A stretch of DNA of 64,000 bases, taken from assembly GCF_907164915.1 (NCBI RefSeq), contig NC_061868.1, positions 29,321,819 through 29,385,818 of the forward strand. The letters run 5' to 3'. Of the stretch, positions 45,121 to 56,512 are shown piece by piece (the first letter of the stretch is position 1; each line of letters begins with the position of its first letter). Below the pieces are notes generated by a model that was not told the origin of the DNA, ran no database searches, and saw only the letters and a program-made list of their open reading frames with translations. The DNA is from Impatiens glandulifera (lineage: Eukaryota > Streptophyta > Magnoliopsida > Ericales > Balsaminaceae). Both the position numbers and the translations under genes were made by a program.

Positions 45121-45608
45121 TAAATACTACAATATCCATCAATATAAACAACAGAATATACATCAAAAGCTAACCCTAAACCTAAATACTACAATATCCA
45201 TCAATATAAATGGTAGAATATACATCGAAACCTAACCCTAAACCTAAATACATCAATATCCATTATAAACGGCATAATATACATCAAAACCAAATCCTAA
45301 ACCTAAATACATCCATATAAATGGCAGAATATACATCGAAACCTAACCCTAAACCTAAATATATCAATATCCATTATAAACGGCATAATATACATCAAAA
45401 CCAAACCTTAAACCCTAAATACACCAATATCCATGAATATAAACGGTATAATATACATCAAAACCTAAACCTAAACCTAAATACATCAATATATATAGGA
45501 AACGGCATAATATACATCAAAACCAAATCCTAAACCTAAATACATCCATATCCATGAATATAAACGGTATAATATACATCAAAACCTAAACATAAACCTT
45601 AAGCCCTA
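45121..45608. repeat. Eight-copy ~52-62 bp tandem repeat next to the MULE B right TIR
   Basis: Units follow AAATACATCAATATCCAT...AAACGGCATAATATACATCA...CCTAACCCTAAACCT. The sequence is the reverse complement of a single-copy stretch next to the left TIR (about 21750-21835), so the right end amplified it. Confidence 0.8.
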
Positions 45609-45611
45609 AAC

Positions 45612-46132
45612 TGACCTGATGATGTTGAAGAACGATGATGTTGGAGGGATCCCGATGATGTTGAGGAACGATGATCTTGAACGATGATCTTGAACAAAGT
45701 CGGAATGGAAAGTCTGCACTTGTGAAGACATGGTTTTGGAAGTCGGGGTGGGAGGGAGAATCGGGGAGGTTTTGTTTTAAATTAGGGCAAGAAAGTTATA
45801 TATAAAGACTAAAGACGAGAATTGTCATTCACGTGATTTCATCTAAATCGCGTGAGTTGATCACACGTTTTAGATGAAAAGCGTGGATAGGAATTCTCGT
45901 TAATTGAAAAACGCGAATTGTCATTCACGCGTTTCATCTAAAACGCGTTAATGAACTCACGCGTTTTAGATGAAACACGTGAATGGTAATTCGCGTCAAT
46001 GAGCGTAAAATCTGGCGCCTAATGGGTAGTTCTGACATTTCGCAGGACAAAAGGGCCCTTTTAGCCAACATTAGCAGGCGGGGTCCATTTTTGGATTTTA
46101 GCTTGTTATGGGGGCATTTCATCAAATTTCCC
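45612..46132 (-). repeat. Right TIR of MULE B
   Basis: It is the inverted counterpart of 21202-21690, including the CATCTAAAACGCGT foldbacks, the TATATA region and the C/T-rich leader. Small indels distinguish the arms. Confidence 0.85.
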
Positions 46133-46140
46133 CTATTAAA

Positions 46141-47188
46141 TAGGTGAGAGCACTTTACACTGTTTTAAGTCTTTTTTTTAACTAATAAATTATTATAATA
46201 GATAATTGAAAAATACTAAAAAATAAATAAATTAATATAATAATTAAATAAAAAAATATGTGCTAATAAAAAAATTGCCATACAAAGTCTTAATTTAATT
46301 TTTATAATAATAAATTATTAAAAATTAATATTGTAACCCGGAATCCCACAGCAACGCGTGTGGTCGACACGTGGCATGCGAGCTCAACGTGATTCGAGGT
46401 TTGATGTTTTCAACTTTGGTTTGAGTGCCAAATATCTTTTTTAAATTAAAACATTAATTATTTTAAAGATTTTGATAGTAATAACACTTTTTTAAAATTA
46501 ATTATGTAAAAATAATTAATTTTAATCAAATTTTAATAATATGGGAATTTGTTGTAATCATATGGGGATTTGCTGTAATCAAATGGGGATTTGTAGTAAT
46601 TAAATGACGATTTAATGAAATCCGATTTAAATTAATTAAACATAACTAATTTAAAAATATATATTATTTATTTGAAGATAGAGTTGCAAATTGATTTTAG
46701 AAAAATTAATAAAAAGGTGTACGTGTACAAACGTATTTTGCATCAGAGTTTCGTTTGGTTCGAAGTTTAGTGATATTCGAGAAATGACTTTCACGATATG
46801 TCCTCCGTACCCATTAAAAACGGCCTCTATTTATACAGTTGACGTTTTTGAAAATCAGTTGTATAACGTTTCAGTTTTAACCAATTATTCTTTCAGTTCT
46901 AGTCATTATTCTAGGTTTTATCGTTATTTAAAATATTAAAATAATAATACTTAAATATTGGTACCTGCTGCAGATGATAACTATGGTAAAAATACCTAAA
47001 AAATATTAGTCATTTTTAAATGCATCAGGGTTTAGAAATAAACACCAAACGAGCATTTATTGAAATATTTTGTGAAAATATCCCAAAAATATTTAAAATG
47101 CATTTTCTAATTTTTTTTAAATGATTTGAAATCCCAAAATTATAAAAATAATTTTAAATTTTGAAAAGTGGAACTAAACAGGTCTTAG
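46141..47188. other. AT-rich spacer without a supported gene
   Basis: An 82-codon frame at 46691-46939 shows no recognised motif. Nothing else is supported. Confidence 0.5.
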
Positions 47189-47383
47189 AACTGGGGTTCG
47201 TTTTATTCAATCGGGGTCCAAAAACTCTCGGTTGAGGAAGAAACGAATTCTAAAGTTGATATAAAGGAATCCAAAGTTGCTGAGGATTCTAAAGTTGAAA
47301 CTGAAGAAAATAAAGACAAAGATCTCGAAATTCAAGTTGAGAATAACAAGGTGAAGAACTCAGATATCTTGAAGAATATATAA
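47189..47383 (+). pseudogene. Short acidic coding-like remnant
   Basis: The frame is open without an ATG and encodes Glu/Lys-rich sequence with repeated SKV (ETNSKVDIKESKVAEDSKVE) ending DILKNI and a TAA. The composition contrasts with its AT-rich neighbours. I do not recognise the family. It may be the last exon of a lost gene. Confidence 0.3.
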
Positions 47384-47660
47384 TTATTTTTATCAAATCA
47401 GAACGAGTTCATATAAAAGAAAAAATCAAAATCAAAATAAAAATAGGCCGTATTCATCAATTCTTCAGTTTATCCACTTTAAGATTTTCACTTTCCACTT
47501 TTAAAATTTCAATGAATTAATGGTGGTTTTAATCGTTTTTTTAAAAAAAAATTACTAGCTAGGAAATTAGGAAGAAGCTTCTTGAATTGGATCCCATAAA
47601 AATATCCAAAAACACATGACCCACATTTTTGTTTGCTAATAAGTTTGTCACCTTTACATC

Positions 47661-48635
47661 TCAGCCGTCTAATCTATTACAATTCCTTTCATTCGTCAGA
47701 TCATACTTCTTTAACCAAACGTTTCTCCTTCTAAGATCACCACAACCATTCCGATGATCCAAAGGCTCTAATTTTACTTCTCCTCCTACCAACCGCAAGT
47801 CCATCTGTTCCATCTTTTCATCTTCACTATCCCTTGATCTCTTCACGCCAATCGGAACTCCGAACAACTTCGGACTCTTCTCTCCACCGTCTCCGTCGAT
47901 GTCTCTCTTCCTTAGTGGCATCAGATCCAGCGCCGGTTTTGTCGCCGGAGAACCACTTTCCGGCCGACTGCACATGTAACTCGACATCAAAGCGTATATG
48001 TTGTTACATAAACTCTTCAGTTCGCTAAGCTCCTTATTGAGATACAAGTTCTCTCTTCTAAGCCTCTTGTTCTCGTCAATAAGAATTGCCGTACTTCCAG
48101 AGTTCAAAGGAGTAGGAGAATACGACGAGATCACTTGTTCTTCACCGGAGATCGACGGTGAACCAGTGCGCAGCGGTTGAGGTTGAGCCACTATTTTCCG
48201 ACGCTGAATATCCGAAAGAAGACCTTTTTCACCCTTCCGGAAACAATCATTGAAAAACTCCCATCTATCTGGGACTAGCTTGCGAAATCCCTGCATTCAA
48301 AAGAGATAGAAGGCGTAAGCGTGAGTGCTTGATGTGAATTATTACATGCAATTGCATAATTAACCTATACAAACAATACATACATATGTATTCAATTGAC
48401 GAACAAAACTTGAGAAATTGTTATGTTTGAAATACTTTGGAAGCAAATCTTTAGCAAACTCGGTTTGATTCCAAACAATAAAGCTAGATCCATCTTCATT
48501 CCATGAGATCACTTCGTCGATTGATTTGTCGTCCACTAGTTGATATGTTTTTGTCAAAAATGGTGTCGGAATTGATCTCGGTCCCTCACTGCATGTTACT
48601 TCTCCACCGTTAGCCTCCCCCGGCGGCAGAGACAT
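47661..48635 (-). CDS. HSFB2: Class B heat stress transcription factor (HSFB2 type)
   Basis: Two exons, 48635-48384 and 48290-47661, joined by a GTATGT...TGCAG intron, give 293 residues. The first exon encodes most of the HSF DNA-binding domain ([46 protein letters not shown]), and the second starts [12 protein letters not shown]. The intron is at the position conserved in plant HSFs. The hydrophobic heptad region lies around [19 protein letters not shown]. The C-terminal [11 protein letters not shown] carries the LFGV motif of class B repressors, with a basic tail that may be nuclear-directing. The start is the ATG at 48635, since the in-frame codon two before is GTG. The protein binds heat-shock elements as a trimer and usually represses. 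B2 rather than B1, B3 or B4 is judged from motif wording. Confidence 0.93.
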
Positions 48636-48740
48636 ATTCACATCGACAACAAGAAAACAACTAACAGAAAACAGAAAGAAGATGACCAGGGGAGAGAGAG
48701 AGAGAAACGTTAGTTGAACGGTCTCAAAAAATTTCGTTCA

Positions 48741-48753
48741 TTCTAGAAACTTC
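48741..48753. promoter_or_regulatory. Heat-shock element upstream of the HSFB2 gene
   Basis: TTCTAGAAACTTC is a perfect three-module TTCnnGAAnnTTC element, 106 bases upstream of the start codon. It implies heat induction and possible autoregulation by HSFs. It lies between the ATG and the TATA-like sequence at 48795, so it may fall at or just after the transcription start. Confidence 0.7.
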
Positions 48754-48794
48754 TCCCCCTAAGAGCATTAAACGGAAAGAGAAGAAATAGGGGA

Positions 48795-48800
48795 TATATA
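48795..48800 (-). promoter_or_regulatory. TATA-like box of the HSFB2 gene
   Basis: CTATATATCCCC on the minus strand, about 160 bases upstream of the ATG. It is the only good TATA candidate nearby. Confidence 0.4.
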
Positions 48801-49524
48801 GATAGAAAGGAACATAAAGAAAGGAAAGAGATGCCAAAATTAGAAATTAAGAAATAGAGAACTGCGTTACGCCTTTTTTCTAGATGTTTCCGTATAGAAT
48901 AAAAGAGTATATAATAATTAAGAATATAAATTGGTTATTCTAATATCCTCAAAATAAATCTTTCTAATAAATATTTAATTTAGATGTTTTCCATTTCCTT
49001 GACTGATATTATTGAGAATCCCACAACAAAAAATTTTCATTCCTAGAATATGTTATTATAATAATTTAATTTAATTATCTTTCACTTTATATATATACCC
49101 CTAAATTATCTTTTAACACAAATGGGAAATGTCTATACTATCAAGTTATAACACTTTATTCTAATAAAAACAAAATGATTGTGTCTAGTTCTTCTTTAAT
49201 TCAAAAAAAAAATCTAAATTATGTTAATTTGGAAAACTAATATGATCTTCGTAGTAATGATCTCACTTCACCTTAATTCATTCTATATTCTATATTCATA
49301 TATTCGATAGGAGGATACACTTATTCTTGTCACTTTTTATATATTATAAGGTTTAATTAATCGGGTAATAGATCGCACATTCCTATTTTTTTTGTTTTCC
49401 TATATGTTTAATTAGACTAACTCAGTAGTTAATAATTTGACAACTCACTCACAAGTTATATAAATTAGTATATTTATATATAAATTATAAATATAAATCA
49501 ATATCTTGTAAATGTAATAATTAA

Positions 49525-50071
49525 GTTGTTCATATTCCACATTAAAAACTAAAATTTAAATATTGATATTTGCAAATTAAAAAAAAATTATAAAAACTAT
49601 GAGTGAGCATTGTTAATATTTATGAAAAAAATAGTGACGAGTAGATCTGAAATGAGATATAAGATTGATAATGACAAAAGTATATATCGACCATGAGTGG
49701 GAGGGTAGAAGGTCGGTAATGAGGAGTTGAATGTTGTTATTATAATATTAAATTAATCTTCATTAAAGTTGTGCATTGTTATTGTTTTAGAATTTTCATG
49801 AACGTGTAAATAGGTATGTAAATGAGTATAGATAACTTGTTGATAAATATATTGATGAAATTGGAGGTCATCTTAATTAATAGTTGTTCATATTTCACAT
49901 TACAAATTAAAATTTGAATATTGATATTTGCAAATTTTCATAAAATTATAAAAAATCATAAAAAATCATGAGTGAGCAATAGTTATATTTATGAGAAAAT
50001 AATGACTAGTAGATCGAAATGAAATATAAGACAAATTAGTACCAAAAGCTTTTTATTTGTGGACCTCCTAT
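49525..50071. repeat. ~358-bp direct tandem duplication, second copy split by MULE C
   Basis: GTTGTTCATATT at 49525 recurs at 49883, and about 150 bases align. The second half of unit 1 (GTTGTGCATTGTTATTGTT region, 49760-49881) finds its partner only beyond MULE C at 57220-57385. MULE C therefore inserted into the second copy. No gene is seen in 48801-50063. Confidence 0.7.
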
Positions 50072-50210
50072 GGGAAATTTGATGGAATAACCCTCATAAG
50101 AGGGTTATTACCATTTTTAGCATGTCATTTATAATTTTATCATTTTTGACCTTTTGCCAAGGCAAAAGGTCAGTTTTACCCTTTATTAAAAAAAAAAAAA
50201 AATTGATTTT
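50072..50210 (+). repeat. Left TIR of MULE C, with an extra palindrome
   Basis: It holds a foldback with arms AATAACCCTC and GAGGGTTATT (50086-50109) shared with the right TIR. It also holds a perfect 24-bp palindromic insert with arms GACCTTTTGCC and GGCAAAAGGTC (50148-50171) that the right TIR lacks. A poly-A run follows. Confidence 0.88.
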
Positions 50211-50664
50211 CATTCTCCCCCGTCGTTTCCCTTTCCCCAGTTCTCCTTTCACTCCCTCTCTCTCGTTTCCAACTTCCCGAAGACGACTGATCAACCCCGA
50301 AGACGACGACGACGACGAAAATCCCCCGAAACATTGACGACGTCCTCTCCCTCGAACCCTCCCTCGAACCCCGACGAGCTCCGACGACAAACAAGAGCCC
50401 CCGACGAGAATCTCAACTCCAGAACGTCGAAGGTGAGTTTATCTTCCCCGTTTCTATCCGTTTCTATCTGTTTCTATCCTAGTTCTCCGTTTTATATCCA
50501 TGCATGCTATAATGGAGGAATGGTTTAGGGTATTGTTTAGGTTTAGGTATGTGTTTAGGTTTAGGTAGTGTTTATTGTTTAGGTTTATTGTTTAAGTTTA
50601 GTTTTGGGTTTAAAATGCTTCTGTCGAAGGCTGTTGCAGGGTTTTGGGTTTATTGTCGATGGCG

Positions 50665-50768
50665 ACGATGCATTTTTGCAGGCGATAGTGCATCTGTCGC
50701 AGACGACGGTGCATCTGTCGCAGACGACGGTGCATCTGTCGCAGACGACGATGCATCTGTCGCAGGCA
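50665..50768. repeat. 21-bp foldback repeat, left array of MULE C
   Basis: About five units of GCATCTGTCGCAGACGACGG type, in the leader region of the accessory gene. They are the same unit as in MULE A. Confidence 0.85.
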
Positions 50769-50816
50769 GAATATACTATTGCAGAATATCTGTTGTAGGG
50801 TTTTGGGTTTATTGTT

Positions 50817-51344
50817 GATGAAGAGGTTGTTGATGGTTTGGAGATCAACAAAGAAGCCGAGCAGAATGAAAACAAATATGAAGAGGCTGCAGTAGTTGTT
50901 GATAAGAATGCTGAGTTGGGAAAGAAAGAATTGGCCACGAAGAAGAAGAGGAAGGTGGTTTTGGCCAAAAATAGGTTGCAGCAGTTGGGCAAGAAAAGGA
51001 AGATGAATGAAGAGGCTGACATTGGAAAGATGAATGATGAAGAGGCTGACATGGGAAAGAAGAATGATGAAGAGGCTGACTTGGGAAAGAAGAATGATGA
51101 AGAGGCTGAGTTGGGAAAGAAGAATGATGATGTATTGGTATTGACTCCAACAAGATTTCAGGGACAGAGTTTTCGGAGAAAGAAGAGGTCCACACAATTG
51201 GGGAACTATACAGATCCTAATGGAAAATCCTTTAAACTCATTGATCCAGTAACTGTAAATCCTCTTTTAGATTATGATAGTGAACTGTTTGATGATTTGA
51301 AACAATGGCTGAAGCTGGAGGATGAAGACAAGATAATAATATAA
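50817..51344 (+). pseudogene. Remnant of the DUF1985-Ulp1 accessory gene in MULE C
   Basis: An open frame matches only the linker of the MULE A gene: VVDGLEINKEAEQNENKYEE, the basic block KKKRKVVLAKNRLQQ, Glu/Lys/Asp repeats, and LTPTRFQGQSFRRKKRSTQL through DPVTVNPLLDYDSEL. Upstream DUF1985 and downstream Ulp1 are both absent. Homology to MULE A stops near 51337 at the edge of the 445-bp tandem array. The retained basic block could act as a nuclear signal, but there is no recognisable enzyme domain. The frame itself is uninterrupted and preserves two codons that are stops in MULE A. Confidence 0.75.
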
Positions 51345-51380
51345 AATAATTAAAATAAATTAATTTAAATATCTTACAAA

Positions 51381-53660
51381 TGTAAATATTAAGTGAAGTT
51401 TGCTTCACTTCTATCAGCGCTGTAAATATTGAGCGAAGCAATCTTCACCTGGTAGTGCTTGTTTCACTCATTTGAGTGCTGTAAATCCTCAGGTGAAGCT
51501 TGCTTCACCTGGTAGTGCTTGTTTTTTTTTTTTTTGCTGACTTACATGAAGGTATAAATGCTCTTACATTAACATATAAATGTTTTTACATAAATGTGTT
51601 AATGATTTTACATGAACATTTATATATATTTAATATATAATTATAGAAAATATAAAATAATTTAAATAATTTTTTTAAAATATCTTACAAATAAATTTAA
51701 AAATATTTTGTTTTACAAATTTATTTAAATATATTAAAAAAAAAATTTTAACATGTTGTTATATATATATTTAATATATAATAATATAAAATAATTAAAA
51801 TAAATTAATTTAAATATCTTACAAATGTAAATATTAAGTGAAGTTTGCTTCACTTCTATCAGCGCTGTAAATATTGAGCGAAGCAATCTTCACCTGGTAG
51901 TGCTTGTTTCACTCATTTGAATGCTGTAAATCCTCAGGTGAAGCTTGCTTCACCTGGTAGTGCTTGTTTTTTTTTTTTTTTTGCTGACTTACATGAAGGT
52001 ATAAATGCTCTTACATTAACATATAAATGTTTTTACATAAATGTGTTAATGATTTTACATGAACATTTATATATATTTAATATATAATTATAGAAAATAT
52101 AAAATAATTTAAATAATTTTTTAAAAATATTTTACAAATAAATTTAAAAATATTTTATTTTACAAATTTATTTAAATATATTACAAAAATTTTTTAACAT
52201 GTTGTTATATATATATTTAATATATAATAATATAAAATAATTAAAATAAATTAATTTAAATATCTTACAAATCTAAATATTAAGTGAAGTTTGTTTCACT
52301 TCTATCAGCGCTGTAAATATTGAGCGAAGCAATCTTCACCTGGTAATGCTTGTTTCACTCATTTGAGTGCTGTAAATCCTCAGGTGAAGCTTGCTTCACC
52401 TGGTAGTGCTTGTTTTTTTTTTTTTTTTGCTGACTTACATGAAGGTATAAATGCTCTTACATTAACATATAAATGTTTTTACATAAATGTGTTAATGATT
52501 TTACATGAACATTTATATATATTTAATATATAATTATAGAAAATATAAAATAATTTAAATAATTTTTTTAAAATATCTTACAAATAAATTTAAAAATATT
52601 TTGTTTTACAAATTTATTTAAATATATTACAAAAAAATTTTAACATGTTGTTATATATATATTTAATATATAATAATATAAAATAATTAAAATAAATTAA
52701 TTTAAATATCTTACAAATCTAAATATTAAGTGAAGTTTGCTTCATTTCTATCAGCGCTGTAAATATTGAGCGAAGCAATCTTCACCTGGTAATGCTTGTT
52801 TCACTCATTTGAGTGCTGTAAATCCTCAGGTGAAGCTTGCTTCACCTGGTAGTGCTTGTTTTTTTTTTTTGCTGACTTACATGAAGGTATAAATGCTCTT
52901 ACATTAACATATAAATGTTTTTACATAAATGTGTTAATGATTTTACATGAACATTTATATATATTTAATATATAATTATAAAAAATATAAAATAATTTAA
53001 ATAATTTTTTTAAAATATCTTACAAATAAATTTAAAAATATTTTGTTTTACAAATTTATTTAAATATATTACAAAAAATTTTTAACATGTTGTTATATAT
53101 ATATTTAATATATAATAATATAAAATAATTAAAATAAATTAATTTAAATATCTTACAAATGTAAATATTAAGTGAAGTTTGCTTCACTTCTATCAGCGCT
53201 GTAAATATTGAGCGAAGCAATCTTCACCTGGTAGTGTTTGTTTCACTCATTTGAGTGTTGTAAATCCTCAGGTGAAGCTTGCTTCACCTGGTAGTGCTTA
53301 TTTTTTTTTTTTGCTGACTTACATGAAGGTATAAATGCTCTTACATTAACATATAAATGTTTTTACATAAATGTGTTAATGATTTTACATGAACATTTAT
53401 ATATATTTAATATATAATTATAGAAAATATAAAATAATTTAAATAATTTTTTTAAAATATCTTACAAATAAATTTAAAAATATTTTGTTTTACAAATTTA
53501 TTTAAATATATTACAAAATTTTTTTAACATGTTGTTATATATATATTTAATATATAATAATATAAAATAATTAAAATAAATTAATGTAAATATTAAGTGA
53601 AGTTTGATTCACTTCTTTCCGCGCTGTAAATATTGAGTGAAGCAAGTTTCACTTGGTACA
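51381..53660. repeat. 445-bp tandem repeat array, five full copies plus a partial
   Basis: Units start TGTAAATATTAAGTGAAG (or TCTAAATATT) at 51381, 51826, 52272, 52718, 53160 and a partial at 53585. Periods are 445, 446, 446, 442 and 425. Copies look very similar, differing mainly in poly-T length. Each unit carries two hairpins, AAGTGAAG-TTTG-CTTCACTT and AGGTGAAG-CTTG-CTTCACCT, then a poly-T run of 11-19 and an AT-rich tail. No coding frame is present. Confidence 0.92.
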
Positions 53661-53790
53661 TACAAAAACAGAGGTACACCCCATTCGGTAGCAGAAGATC
53701 TGAGTTGCAAAAACAGTTTGATCAAAACCCTACCCCTAAAACAGTTTGATGTACATACAAAAACGGTTTGATCAAAACCCTAAAACAGTT

Positions 53791-56454
53791 TCATGCCAAA
53801 GATTGGGCACTTGATTGTGAAGGTTGTGTAGATTGGACACTTGATTGTGAAGGTCTTGCAGTAGATGGTGCAGGCATCACTGCTGAGCATGTTGCTCTAT
53901 TATGACCTAGACCGCCACATGAGCCGCACCGTCTCCGTTCTTTACGAACCTCACCTTGTGATGATCTACGTTTTGTTGTTGGTCGTCCTTTCTTAATCTT
54001 CACGGGGGGTTTTAGGCAGACTCGTTTCTTGATATGTTCGGGAATGTCCCAAGCTTCATTATGTTGAAAAACTGGATAACATGTCTCCGCATAAGCCATG
54101 CACCACGATTCAGTTGAGTAAAACCTGAAACATAAATTCAACATAACATATATTCAACACAACATAAATTGAACATAACTTATGGAATAAAAATTCTCTA
54201 ACCTTGCGCACAACTCATATGGAACCGATTTCCGGAAACGGGCAGCAGCCAGGGCATGCGTACAAGGAAGACCGGATACATCAAATACCCTACAAGTACA
54301 TGTTCGACCCTTGAAGTCAACTTGAAAATCAAATTCACCGTCATGCACATGGAACTGAAATCGATTAAGTGGATAAACGCTGTAGAATCTAGCATTTTCG
54401 CCTTCCTCACGTAATAACTTTTCATAATATGGAGATAAATGTTCGTTGTGGTTGGATGATTTTTCTCTTCTATGATAAAACCAATCTTGTATTGTGAATC
54501 TTAAATAGTCAGCTAATGTTGTTATGGGATATTTCCTAGCTTCTCTGCACTGACTATTAAAACTCTCAGCGTAATTACTTGTCATTTGATTGTATCGCGA
54601 ACCGGGGAAAAAAGCACGACTCCATCTCTCCACTCCAATTTGTTCCAAATATTGAGCAATCCTAGGGTCTTTAGTTCTGATCTTGTCAAAATGCTTCTGA
54701 AACGTGGTCTCGGTGTATGCACGAGAAGCCAAATCAAACTCAACATGACAGTTATCAGTTTTAAATTTGGCCATTATATTCATTTTGATGTGGTATGTGC
54801 ATGCACCGTGATGTGCTTCTGGAAAAACCGCGGACAAGGCGTTGGCAATACTTGGGTGTCTATCGGATATGAAGACGAGATCCGGGACTGATCCAATTGC
54901 CAACCTTAGTTGTTGCATGAAATATGTCCAAGAGTTATTATTCTCTGAATCAACGACACCAAAAGCAACGGGATATAGTTGCTTGTTCGCATCCAATGCT
55001 ATCGCAACCAGTAGTTGACCTCCAACTTTATGCTTAAGGAAGCTGGCATCGATGCACAATACAGGACGACAACATCCTATGAAACCCCTAATTGAAACCC
55101 CTAAAGACATGAACATATACCTGAAGTGTCCTTCCTCATCCGTCTGGATATCAGTTATGGTACCTGGGTTCTTCTTCTGCAACATGAACAGGTAGGATGG
55201 CAATTCACCATAGGAATCCTCCACAGTTCCTCGCACCGCCATTAAGGCCTTTTCCCTTGACCTCCAAGCCTTATTATATGTCAAAGTTAACCCATAACTT
55301 GTATGCATGTCTTCCATTATTTTTTTAAGCATGTGGTCATGGTGATGGTCCATGTATTTACGTTTGATACACTCCGCAATTACCCATGATGGTGCTTGCC
55401 TCACATTGTCTTGTCTCGTCAAAATTGAGCATGTGTGTTCTTTTACAAATTTTCTGATCTCAAACATCTCCGAGAATTTTCCTTTCATAGCACGCAATTT
55501 CCACTTGCAGTTCTCAGCCATGCATTTTACAAACCAAAGATTTTTTGTTGACTTCACCACTTTAAGGACAAAGTGATTAGACATCGCATGTCTATGCAAC
55601 CTCAATTGTATTTCTTTTTTGTTATCAAAGAACGTACCCACTTCCAATGAATTTTCAATTAATGGAGCAGGAGTTTCGATCTCGAGTGGTTCATATGAGA
55701 AGTAGTGCTTGGTTCCCTCAGTATGGCTGAATGTATTCCTAACATGGGAAGTGCTTGGTTGACTTGGGAAGACATTTTCCGGCTGAAAAACATTTTGCTC
55801 CTCACATACATCTCTCTGCTCAAAAACATCTTGCTGCTCAAATATATCTCGCTGCTCAAACACATCCTGCTGCTCAAACACATCCTGCTGCTCAAACACA
55901 TGCTCAGATACATCTTGTTGCCTTAGGAATACATCTTGTTGACTTGGGAATACATCTTGCTGCTCAAACACATCCTGCTGCTCAGATACATCTTGTTGCC
56001 TTGGGAATACATCTTGTTGACTTGGGAATACATCTTGCTGCTCAAACACATCTCGATGCCTTGGTAAGATATCTTGCTGCTCAAATATGTCATTTTCTGG
56101 TCTTTCACTTTGTTCAGTTGAAGGTATTGACTTCTCTACTAAGGAGACACATAGCGGGGCGCGATGATTGGGCAGTGAAGACGAGAGTTCTTGTAAATAG
56201 AACGCCACATCGCTATCTCCAATGATTGTTGCAGGAGGAGAATTGATCATTAGCATATTATACTTTACCTTGAACACTAAGTCATATCTTAGTTTGTCCA
56301 CACCAATAGAATTATAGACAATTGAAGCTAACTCTTCATATGTAGCATTTCGGGGTACATTCACACCACGACACGAACTTGAGACAAAAGAACTAACCCC
56401 ACAATCATCAGTTTTCCAGTCTCCATCAAAGAGTAGAAAAACACCAACATTCAT
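53791..56454 (-). CDS. MuDR-type MULE transposase, uninterrupted, 861 residues
   Basis: Exon 56454-54203 and exon 54124-53791 (GTTAGA donor, TTTCAG acceptor) give 2586 bases. The ATG at 56454 follows an AATTGCAG acceptor by a few bases. Domains in order are an N-terminal PB1-like segment (MNVGVFLLFDGDWKTDD), a Gln-rich DVFEQQ repeat (about residues 125-230), the MuDR DNA-binding region (KKEIQLRLHRHAMSNHF, then FVKCMAENCKWKLRA), and the catalytic domain with Asp in CIDASFLKHK, Asp in FISDRHPSIAN and Glu in NYAESFNSQ. A SWIM finger (CTCRVFDVSGLPCTHA) and a C-terminal knuckle (CGSCGGLGHNRATC) follow. The enzyme would bind the TIRs in the nucleus and cut and paste the element. No stop or frameshift is seen. 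Confidence 0.9.
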
Positions 56455-56512
56455 GTGATCTGCAATTGAAAAAAAATTCAAAGAAGTCAGTGACAGTGAC
56501 CAGTCAGTGTTA

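Larger units (their letters stand above)
21202..46132. mobile_element. MULE B: large Mutator-like element interrupted by a copia element
   Basis: The outer ends are GCGAAATTTGATGAAATG at 21202 and, as reverse complement, GGGAAATTTGATGAAATG ending at 46132. They are flanked by CTAGTAAA (21194-21201) and CTATTAAA (46133-46140), an 8-bp duplication with one mismatch. TIRs are about 0.5 kb. Contents are a rightward DUF1985-Ulp1 gene (22258-26193), a palindromic spacer, a leftward transposase (26762-42772, split by copia at 27861-41358), an internal TIR-like copy and a captured BRCT gene fragment. Without the copia element it is about 11.4 kb. All coding regions are broken. Confidence 0.85.

Noticed and set aside
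45121..45608. CCCTAAA motifs suggesting interstitial telomeric DNA
   Set aside because: The motif occurs once per 52-62 bp unit rather than as an uninterrupted (CCCTAAA)n tract. The unit derives from the left side of the MULE.
50519..50600. Run of TTTAGG-like motifs
   Set aside because: Degenerate and short; part of the MULE leader, similar to the leader of MULE B, not a telomere.
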